Shown here: in pieces, positions 57,461 to 64,000 of the stretch | Numbering within the stretch: the stretch's first letter is position 1 | Layout: each line of letters starts with the position of its first letter | Assembly (NCBI GenBank): GCA_964600845.1 | Contig: CAZRJW010000002.1 | Location: 1-64,000, forward strand | Source: JAGOTP01 sp964600845 | Lineage (GTDB): Bacteria > Patescibacteriota > Patescibacteriia > 2-12-FULL-60-25 | Length of the DNA: 64,000 nt | Direction: 5' to 3' | The notes under the pieces: generated by a model | The model's input: only the letters and a program-made list of their open reading frames with translations | Told to the model about the DNA's origin: nothing | Databases searched by the model: none | Made by a program: the position numbers and the translations under genes

Positions 57461-58105
57461 ATGTTTTCTACGCTGACACACCATCTGTTGGCTCTGAGTC
57501 AACAAGTTCCGTTGCCCGTTTTTACAGCGGTCGGCTCTTTTATTGAAGAAGTTATTTCGCCCCTCCCGAGTCAGGCGATCATGGTCTTTGGCGGATCATT
57601 GGCGCGAGCAGCGCGAACGGGTCAGGTTATGCTGGCATTTATGGCCGTGACGGGCGCGATTGGAAAAACGCTGGGTTCGCTCCTCTACTATGTGTTCGCG
57701 GATAAGATCGAAGACATCATCGTGCCCCGCTACGGAAAATACGTTGGGATCAGCCATGAGCAACTTGAACAGGTGGGAAAGAAATTAGGTCGGGGATGGG
57801 GGGATGATGTCGCGTTGTTTCTTCTCCGTCTTATTCCGGCTGTTCCGAGTAGCCCGGTTTCGGTGGCGTGTGGGTTGATCAAGATTGATCTCCGAACATT
57901 TATCGTAACCGCACTTCTCGGGTCTTTCTTCCGCAACTGGATGTATCTCTTGATTGGATTTTATGGATGGGAAGCGTACCATCGCTTTCTGCGGCCTTTT
58001 TTGCCGTACCAACGATACGCTATTCCCGCTCTGTTGCTCGGCTGTATGGGGCTCGCGATCTGGGGATACCGTTACTGGCAACGAAAGAAGCGATTGTCGG
58101 TTTAG
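57461..58105 (+). CDS. DedA/VTT-family membrane protein
   Basis: A 214-residue membrane protein with about five hydrophobic segments. The re-entrant pattern FIEEVISPLPSQAIMVFGG and the second LLRLIPAVPSSPVSVACGL match DedA/TVP38/TMEM64 (VTT) proteins, some of which are lipid scramblases or undecaprenyl-phosphate flippases. The acidic and basic residues characteristic of the two re-entrant loops are present. Start is three bases after the preceding gene, so it is likely cotranscribed. Confidence 0.88.
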   Translation: MFSTLTHHLLALSQQVPLPVFTAVGSFIEEVISPLPSQAIMVFGGSLARAARTGQVMLAFMAVTGAIGKTLGSLLYYVFADKIEDIIVPRYGKYVGISHEQLEQVGKKLGRGWGDDVALFLLRLIPAVPSSPVSVACGLIKIDLRTFIVTALLGSFFRNWMYLLIGFYGWEAYHRFLRPFLPYQRYAIPALLLGCMGLAIWGYRYWQRKKRLSV

Positions 58106-58121
58106 TTCCGGATAGTTTATC

Positions 58122-59687
58122 ATGGTCCTATCTATGGACGCGTCCTTTGCAGCTACCCCCGTCTCACTTACGCCATCAGATCTTCGCGCATTGATGGAGA
58201 AGTTGTCTCAAGGATCGCTGACGCCCTTTCAGGCATCTGAACAAGCCTTGGGTGGTGAGGTATTGCTGACGCGAGATGCGGAATTATTTTTTGGAGAGGC
58301 ACTGAAACACGGAGGTGCTCAAGTAGCGAATTTAATCGTCGACCATCTTTCCGTCTTGCGTGTTGGACATACGTCAGCATCAACCGCGAAATATTTAGGG
58401 AATCTCCTGCTCGATTATTCAACGGATCCAGATGTGAGTCGGAAGATTCTGGCTTGGTATCCTGATTTTATCGATGTGCCAGCAATCCTTGAGCATCTTT
58501 CGATTCAGGATGAACGGGACCTCTCATTTTATCAGGAGTTATTTCGTCGACTCATTCGTGAGGGTGATAGCTATTCGGCGGGGGATCGTATTTCCAAACT
58601 GCTTGTTGCTGTCTTGAAACTTGCACCAGCCTGGATCGGTCGTCTACTGTCCGCGCTTGATCAAGTTCAGACGGAGATTGATTTAGAGCCATTTTTAAAG
58701 ATGGCGGCCGAAATTGGTACCGCAAAAGAGGAGATTTATGAGCAGCTTCCGCTTATTGGACGGGTTGCGACTCAGCGAATGCGTTTGATGGATTGGGTCT
58801 TCCGTGTCTACCCGGAGCGGCGTATAGAGGCGCTCGGTAGAATCCTTGAACAAGCTCGCTTCACTTCCATGAATGCGGAAGATGCCTTTGTTTCGCTTGC
58901 GCGTGGATTAAATACAAAGGATCTGCCTGCATTTACTCAGCTGCTTGAACGCTATCGAAAGCAGGAGGACTGGCCGCGGAAAGTGGTGATTGAGCTGCTC
59001 TACAATCCAAATATCCCAATGGAAGAGCTCGTTGACTCACAGCGTTCTTTTTCGCTGTATCGAAATGTCATCAACTGTCTTTCCGACCTCTTGGATCGTA
59101 CATCAGACGGAGATCGGTCACTCGATATCAAGCGCCTCCTCACGCGAATTGTCGATGATACAAATTTCGGGACCTTGGACGTGACAACCTACAGTGCGCT
59201 CCTGTATGAAGTTTCACGTCGCAAGGGACAAGGAGATTTAAACCCGTTACGTATCTTGCTTCTGGAACGGATCGATTTCAAACACGCGACAATTTTTCAT
59301 TCAGCCTTTTTTGAAGCGCTTCGAGGGTACTTTATTGAACCGATGCATGCGCAGCGTATCTTAGAAAAAATCGTCCGATATGGAAAATATCCGTTTCATG
59401 AGACGGATTTCCTCCTCCAACTTCTGGAGTGTGTAGACCAAGAAGTCTTTGCGAACTTTACGTTACGGTATAGCCAAGCCCTTTTTGATACGGCCTACAC
59501 GGCAGAGCGTTTCTACTTAGCTCTTGCGGGTACGCTCCCTGAGCGTTTTGCGCCGGTATATATGTTCCATCGAAAGATCTTCAAGCGCTCCTTCGCCAAA
59601 TATTCGGATACGGACAAGACTATCTACAAACTGTGTTGGCCATATCTCTCATTTGGTCAACGCTTCAAGGCGTTTATCTTTGGTTAG
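58122..59687 (+). CDS. Large helical protein of unknown function
   Basis: A 521-residue, apparently soluble protein, without signal peptide or membrane helix. It is predicted by eye to be all-helical, with recurring helical pairs that recall ARM/HEAT-like scaffolds (LSVLRVG, LLLDYSTDPDVSRKIL, ILEHLSIQDERDL). No enzyme motif found. Two starts are possible, 58122 and 58134; the second gives MDASF and lies 12 bases downstream. It ends three bases from the stop of the convergent locus at 59691, with no hairpin between them. Confidence 0.78.
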   Translation: MVLSMDASFAATPVSLTPSDLRALMEKLSQGSLTPFQASEQALGGEVLLTRDAELFFGEALKHGGAQVANLIVDHLSVLRVGHTSASTAKYLGNLLLDYSTDPDVSRKILAWYPDFIDVPAILEHLSIQDERDLSFYQELFRRLIREGDSYSAGDRISKLLVAVLKLAPAWIGRLLSALDQVQTEIDLEPFLKMAAEIGTAKEEIYEQLPLIGRVATQRMRLMDWVFRVYPERRIEALGRILEQARFTSMNAEDAFVSLARGLNTKDLPAFTQLLERYRKQEDWPRKVVIELLYNPNIPMEELVDSQRSFSLYRNVINCLSDLLDRTSDGDRSLDIKRLLTRIVDDTNFGTLDVTTYSALLYEVSRRKGQGDLNPLRILLLERIDFKHATIFHSAFFEALRGYFIEPMHAQRILEKIVRYGKYPFHETDFLLQLLECVDQEVFANFTLRYSQALFDTAYTAERFYLALAGTLPERFAPVYMFHRKIFKRSFAKYSDTDKTIYKLCWPYLSFGQRFKAFIFG

Positions 59688-59690
59688 GAT

Positions 59691-61440
59691 TTAGTAGTTT
59701 GGAATGCAGGCCTCCAATTGTTCGAGTGTAGGTGGAGCGACGCTGTCTGTACGCGAAACGTTTCTGAGTTCCTGGCGAATGGAATCGGCTCGTCGTCTGG
59801 CGCCTGGGACCCCTCCACGACACCCAAGCTCAACGAATTTTTCAAGGAAGCAGTCGATGCGCTCGCTTTCGCTCGCACCTGAATGAGAGCGACAAGCCTC
59901 GAGCACGATTCCAAATCCGGCACCGCATCTTCCCGGGTTATTTGCGACGGTTGCCCACATGGCTTGGCCATAGGACGAACGAAAACCATGACTTGCGGCG
60001 GCTCTCACTCGCTGAGAGTATTTTTCGTACGAGTCTTGGAGCTGGGCGAGTGCGAACGCTCTCGTTGGGAGTGCAGTCTGAAGCATGTTTCGATAGTCCG
60101 CATTGCAAATAAACCCACGATCCGTCTGATTGGATGCGCAGAGTGCAGAGGCGGACGTGTCACGATTGTTTCCGGCGGTCACGACGCGATTGTAAACAGC
60201 CGCATCTTTTTGTTGAAGTTTCCGCATTAATTGAGGGAGGTTTTGCTGCATATACCCTAAAATTCCGTAGGTACCTCCATCGAGCCCTTCAAGCGATCGG
60301 AACGTCTTTCCGGTACAGTTCCCAGTAACGGAAGCGAGGAATTGTCCATAAGAACCACCACATCTGCCAATTAGCGCTGGACAGGCGGGATCTGGACCTC
60401 CAACGATTGTGGTACCGCAGGAGACTTGGCTTTGGCAGGCAGCACACCAGACGGTGCTGTTGTTTGGTCGTGGTCGAGCGGCAAGTGTTTGCCGGCAAAA
60501 GCGTGCGGGCCCGGCTCCTGTCGCAGTCCCGGTCGCGCCTTCTTCGGCTGAGCGATCTGGGTCCGCATCTCTAGCGATGCTGTCATAGGCACTGTCGTCG
60601 GATGGTGGTATCGCTTGAACATGCTGGACGCGAACCGGATTCATTTCGACCAGCTTCGGATTGATCGTCTTCAAGATCAAGAAGCTACTAAGAAGAACTA
60701 CCAGCCCAATAAAGGCATCTTGGATAATCGTTTTCCCATCAGACACACCCGGAGCAGAAGCCGACAGCATGTAGCGGAACCCTCCATAAACAATCATGAT
60801 GGCTGCCAAAATCGCACCTAATCCAACGGATAGGCGATAAATACCCGAGATGTATTGCGCGAGATAGGGGACGCTAATAATGCCACCCTCCTCGGTTGCG
60901 GGGGTGAAACGAACACCCGGGATTGGTACGGCGGGGTTTGGTGGGATGGGGGTGAATGGGCGTTGGGCGGCAGGCTCTGTTCCGCCCGCAATCGCCTCAT
61001 CTGCCGGACTTTGGACCGTTGTTGTTGGAGGAGTGGTTGGGGGTGTTGCAGGAGGTGTGGTTGTGCCGGCTGCAGCGGCCCTTGTCGCACAGCTCGCCCG
61101 AACGGGATTGCTTCCGATCGCTCGATTGAGGCTTTCTGCAAACGACGGTTCACAGGCTCTGGAGATCGTACAGCTAAAGACACTAGGATCAAATCGACCA
61201 CTTAAAGGAGCGTTTTCGCAGCCTGAGCGTGCTTCTGATCGCTGGTCGCTGGTCGCTGGTCGCTAAACTAGCAAGTTCGCTTGGAGACCTGCCTGAAACT
61301 ATACCCGTCCCGGTGATGGTACAGAGACAGCTCGACGCTTGCGCGAACGCGAGACCAGGTATGGTCAGGCCGATAATCAAAAATGAGAGGGTCGAGACGG
61401 CGAGAAGATCCCTCAGACGCTTACTCCAATGAAGAGGCAT
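59691..61440 (-). pseudogene. Phase-off (frameshifted) VirB2-like membrane protein with hydrolase-like domain
   Basis: Two frames that belong together. The first (from ATG 61440) encodes a signal peptide (about 1-34, ending GLAFAQ) and stops at 61189. The second is open from about 61262 to 59691: a Cys-containing region, a Pro/Thr-rich stalk, two membrane helices in the VirB2/TrbC-like pattern (AQYISGIYRLSVGLGAI, then AFIGLVVLLSSFLI), and a Cys-rich C-terminal domain with SLEGLDGGTYGILGY, which resembles lysozyme- or chitosanase-like folds. They meet in a 7-bp tandem repeat; losing one unit makes one frame of about 580 codons. The gene starts seven bases after the 61448 gene. Hydrolase identity is inference. 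Confidence 0.8.
61240..61264 (-). repeat. 7-bp tandem repeat at the frameshift point
   Basis: Plus strand CGCTGGT three times in a row plus CGCT of a fourth. Unit length is not a multiple of three, so copy-number change shifts the frame of the gene that contains it. With one unit fewer, or two more, the frames at 61440 and 59691 join. Confidence 0.93.
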
Positions 61441-61447
61441 ACGCGTA

Positions 61448-62704
61448 TTACAAACGCATCTTAATGAGCTGACCGCTATTTCCATCTGTTACAAAGGCGG
61501 ATTGCCCATCGCCTGAAACGCGCACTGCACGCACGGCTACGTTAGGGCCTGGATCGCCAAGTGGAGTGACTTGTCCATTTGCAAGATCGAGTTTGAAGAG
61601 TGTATCTGGGCCGACATCGAACAATGTTCGTTGTAAACCAGCTCCATTTGGCATTTCCTTTGGAACGCCACAGATAACCGTTGTTCCATTTGCCCATGTG
61701 CATTTGTCTGCCCAGGTTTCGATACTCATACGTCGACGATTCGCGTTCACTTCATCGCCCGAGGCGCCACTCAACCAGAGAGAGGGGCGATAGCCTTCGT
61801 CACCGCTCCATACGCTGTACAGGAGCTGGGATCCATCCGGGGACCAATTTGGAGTAAAGCCACGTCCTTCCACGATGAGACCTTTAAAATTCTCCTGATT
61901 TTTTCCGACGAGTAAAATCTGTTCACGATTTGCGCCCATGGCTTCGCCTGTTCGAGAAAAAGCGACGGTTTGGTTGTTCGGTGCCCAGCTTACCAATACC
62001 TTGTCCTGGTTATTCCCAAGTTCCTCAATTGGACGAGGTTCGGATCCGTCGCTGCCGGCAACGATTAAGAAGCGGTTGGTTGGGTTGCTCCCTAAGCTTT
62101 TGGCTACAATTTGATCATCGTCAGGGGAGAATTGAAGCTCTTGCCAATAGCGGGGGATGGTCGTTTGTTTGTCTTGGGAGAAGTCGTAGATCACCTGATT
62201 TCCATCTGGGAAGCCTAATACAGCTTTCTCGCTCTTGTTTCCCCAAGTGATGCGATCAACGTTTGGGAAAACAGTTTCAGACAACGGAACCTTTGTTCCA
62301 TCATCGAGGATAGAGTAAAAACGTCCATCATTTGGATCATAAAAACGAATCGCGTTTCCACCGCCTTTCGTTGTTGCGATAGGGAGGCGTACGTCTTGAG
62401 CGATTACCGACACGCGTGGCGCATCTGGTAGAAGCGAGTTATCCGGAAGCGTTGGAATTTCTCCTAGATCCACCGATCCCGTATTCTGGGCCGGTTGGAG
62501 GCTTCCATCGCCCAAATTTCCAATCGTACCGGGTGTTCCATCCTGTGCGCGTGGAAGGGAATTTCCGGTTCCGGGAAGTTGTGTTCCTGGAGTCTCCGTT
62601 GGTCGTATTGCTCGGAAGAAGAGCAGATACAAAACCGTCGCGATCCCTACGACCGCGAGAATGAAGAGGAACACAAAGAGCAGCTTCTTGCGACGTTCGT
62701 CCAT
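61448..62704 (-). CDS. Membrane-anchored beta-propeller-like (PD40/TolB-like) protein
   Basis: A 418-residue protein: short basic N-terminus (MDERRKK), one transmembrane helix (about 8-29), a Pro/Gly-rich spacer (about 35-85), then repeated strands with the PD40/WD40-like pattern (QFSPDDDQIVAKS, SWAPNNQTVAFSR, NWSPDGSQLLYSVW, VSGDGQSAFVTD), as in TolB-like propellers. It lies outside the membrane. The next gene in the transcript, seven bases on, is the frameshifted VirB2-like locus, so the two may act in one envelope machine. Confidence 0.88.
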   Translation of the reverse strand: MDERRKKLLFVFLFILAVVGIATVLYLLFFRAIRPTETPGTQLPGTGNSLPRAQDGTPGTIGNLGDGSLQPAQNTGSVDLGEIPTLPDNSLLPDAPRVSVIAQDVRLPIATTKGGGNAIRFYDPNDGRFYSILDDGTKVPLSETVFPNVDRITWGNKSEKAVLGFPDGNQVIYDFSQDKQTTIPRYWQELQFSPDDDQIVAKSLGSNPTNRFLIVAGSDGSEPRPIEELGNNQDKVLVSWAPNNQTVAFSRTGEAMGANREQILLVGKNQENFKGLIVEGRGFTPNWSPDGSQLLYSVWSGDEGYRPSLWLSGASGDEVNANRRRMSIETWADKCTWANGTTVICGVPKEMPNGAGLQRTLFDVGPDTLFKLDLANGQVTPLGDPGPNVAVRAVRVSGDGQSAFVTDGNSGQLIKMRL

Positions 62705-62714
62705 AGATACCCGA

Positions 62715-62723
62715 AGTATAGCA
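62715..62723 (-). promoter_or_regulatory. Extended -10 promoter of the 61448-62704 gene
   Basis: Minus-strand TG-C-TATACT ending ten bases before the ATG at 62704, predicting a leader of only a few bases for the two-gene operon. Confidence 0.55.
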
Positions 62724-62778
62724 CGGTTGCGCGTGCTTCAATATGCCTCGGAAGTGAATTGTAGTTTTGTTTTCTGTT

Positions 62779-64000
62779 TTAGATGCTCAAGTCGCCTGTT
62801 GAGGGACGAGATGGGCGATAGCCGCCGCTGCTTCCACCGCTGCGACGACCTCCAAAGCGAGAGGAAGAAGGGCGTGAAGATGAAGAGCCTCCTTGGCTCG
62901 AGCCATACGAAGAGGAAGAACGGGATCCGTATGAACGGCCAGAAGATGGGCGTCCGTTGCTACCGCCTCGACTTCCTCCGTAACTTGAACCGCCTCCACG
63001 TTGTGGATAGCTTGGACGATCGTCGTAACTCGTGTCAGACATCGAAGGCATTGGAGGCAAGACGGGCAAAGTAGGCAGAGGGCTGACAGGGAGCGGAAGA
63101 CGAATCAAGCGCTCAATCATGCGGACGTCGCGTAACTGATCAGGTGTTGCAAATGAAATGGCTTTTCCAACAGCGCCAGCACGGCCTGTGCGACCGATGC
63201 GGTGGACGTAGTCTTCTGCTTGGTCTGGTAAATCAAAGTTGACGACAAGTTCGATGCCTTTGACGTCGATTCCACGAGCGGCGATGTCTGTCGCAACGAG
63301 CACGCGGTAGCTGCCCGTGCGGAAGCCCTGAAGAGCGGTCTGGCGTTGAGCTTGGGTGCGATCGGAGTGAATTTCAGCGGCCGTGTGACCAAGAACGCGA
63401 ATCGAGCGGGTCAGTTTGCGGGCTCCGTGCTTCGTACGAGAAAAAATCAGGGTTGAGCCGCGGTGCTCCTGAAGAATTTTGGAAATGAGGCGCAACTTTT
63501 CTTCTTTGCGTACAATGAAGAGCTCTTGGGTCACGCCTTCGGCGGTTGTGCCTTGGCGCGCAATTTCAACCTGAGTTGGCTGCTTCATGTACTTGCGGGC
63601 GATCTGAATGATGTCTGTTGGCATTGTCGCCGAGAACAACATGGTCTGGCGATCGGCAGGGATCGATTCAAAAATGCGCTTCAACTGAGGAGCGAAGCCC
63701 ATATCAAGCATGCGGTCCGCTTCGTCCAATACAAGAATTTTGAGATCACTCATACGGAGCGAGCCTTGTTCCATGTGGTCAAGAAGACGACCTGGGGTCG
63801 CGATGATCACGTGTGGAGCGTTGCGAAGCGAGTGCAGCTGACCTCCCATTGGGACGCCACCGATCAATACGGCTGTGCGCAAGCCAATCGATGCACCTAC
63901 TTTTTTGATGGATTCATCCACCTGAACAGCGAGTTCACGGGTTGGAAGAAGCACGAGGCCGCGTCCTTTGTGCTGCGCGAGACGCTGCAACATTGGTAAG
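62779..64000 (-). CDS. DEAD-box RNA helicase (RhlE-like), N-terminus outside window
   Basis: Partial: the frame runs off the right edge, so the Q motif and Walker A are not seen. Present are PTRELAVQ (Ia), ATPGRLLDH (Ib), VLDEADRMLDMGF (II), LFSATMP (III), LIFSRTKHGA (IV), DIAARGIDV (V) and HRIGRTGRAG (VI), all intact. The C-terminal tail (about 105 residues) is of low complexity: Pro-rich, then Gly/Ser/Tyr/Arg-rich with repeated SYG and GGRR motifs. Such tails bind RNA and can drive condensate formation. Stop at 62779; no clear terminator follows. Confidence 0.95.
   Translation of the reverse strand, partial: LPMLQRLAQHKGRGLVLLPTRELAVQVDESIKKVGASIGLRTAVLIGGVPMGGQLHSLRNAPHVIIATPGRLLDHMEQGSLRMSDLKILVLDEADRMLDMGFAPQLKRIFESIPADRQTMLFSATMPTDIIQIARKYMKQPTQVEIARQGTTAEGVTQELFIVRKEEKLRLISKILQEHRGSTLIFSRTKHGARKLTRSIRVLGHTAAEIHSDRTQAQRQTALQGFRTGSYRVLVATDIAARGIDVKGIELVVNFDLPDQAEDYVHRIGRTGRAGAVGKAISFATPDQLRDVRMIERLIRLPLPVSPLPTLPVLPPMPSMSDTSYDDRPSYPQRGGGSSYGGSRGGSNGRPSSGRSYGSRSSSSYGSSQGGSSSSRPSSSRFGGRRSGGSSGGYRPSRPSTGDLSI

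Noticed and set aside
61189..61485. A separate 98-residue exported protein
   Set aside because: Its second half after the 7-bp repeat is basic nonsense with no domain, while the frame one unit away continues in a sensible way; better explained as the start of the frameshifted gene.

Overview
The window looks like a chromosome segment of a Candidate Phyla Radiation (Patescibacteria, probably Parcubacteria-like) bacterium. The grounds are: no rpmD (L30) gene between rpsE and rplO; several envelope families typical of that group (a DUF4012 protein, a lipoprotein with the GKRYVFPN-type repeat, an LTD-domain surface protein, a VirB2-like membrane protein fused to a hydrolase-like domain, a lone TraG/VirB4-like ATPase); very tight packing; and almost no Shine-Dalgarno (SD) sequences before native genes. 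This placement is an inference, because no 16S gene is present.

Layout. 1-13.5 kb: clpB under a CIRCE element and a run of small housekeeping and envelope genes (maf, rsmI-metG-cvpA-tatD, mutY, a Nudix hydrolase, four secreted or lipoprotein genes). 13.5-15.4 kb: a GC-rich one-gene island, a small leaderless ORF candidate and tRNA-Gly. 15.4-19.4 kb: LTD surface protein, lexA with a triple direct-repeat operator, tRNA-Pro(UGG). 19.5-27.3 kb: a three-gene envelope cluster headed by a DUF4012 protein, an AlaX editing protein, and an ACT-like regulator with an operator array over its own start codon. 27.3-30.7 kb: secE-nusG-rplK and rplA (minus strand), split by a GC-rich cdsA island on the opposite strand. 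30.8-35.4 kb: tRNA-Pro(GGG), a third GC-rich island, HU, a LOG-family protein, rpmB, an M50 protease and a UbiA-like membrane protein. 35.4-51.4 kb: the str/S10/spc ribosomal block from rpsL to secY, interrupted by terminators and structured leaders. 51.4-64 kb: ppa, the TraG-like ATPase, adk, map, mutM, envelope genes, a 521-residue unknown, a probably phase-variable membrane/hydrolase gene, a propeller-like membrane protein and a truncated DEAD-box helicase.

Two expression grammars are visible. At least a dozen native genes have a -10 hexamer ending only 4-10 bp before the ATG, which implies leaderless or near-leaderless mRNAs, and genes inside the ribosomal operons are preceded by pyrimidine-rich CCT tracts. 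The three GC-rich islands instead have a classical promoter or AT-rich start, a 5' leader, a good SD and their own terminator. Hand counts of one 60-base line in each gave 41, 43 and 42 G+C, against 33 of 60 for a line of fusA.

The strongest new signal is at 59691-61440. A signal-peptide frame and a long downstream frame (two membrane helices plus a Cys-rich hydrolase-like domain) are joined at a 7-bp tandem repeat. Removing exactly one repeat unit restores one reading frame of about 580 codons, the signature of slipped-strand phase variation. Other regulatory finds are GTTC-N7-GTTC-N7-GTTC at lexA, alternating ATGACA/TGTCAT half-sites at 26539, a 21-bp hairpin between tuf and rpsJ, a terminator just before rplC, and an L1-site-like hairpin before rplA.
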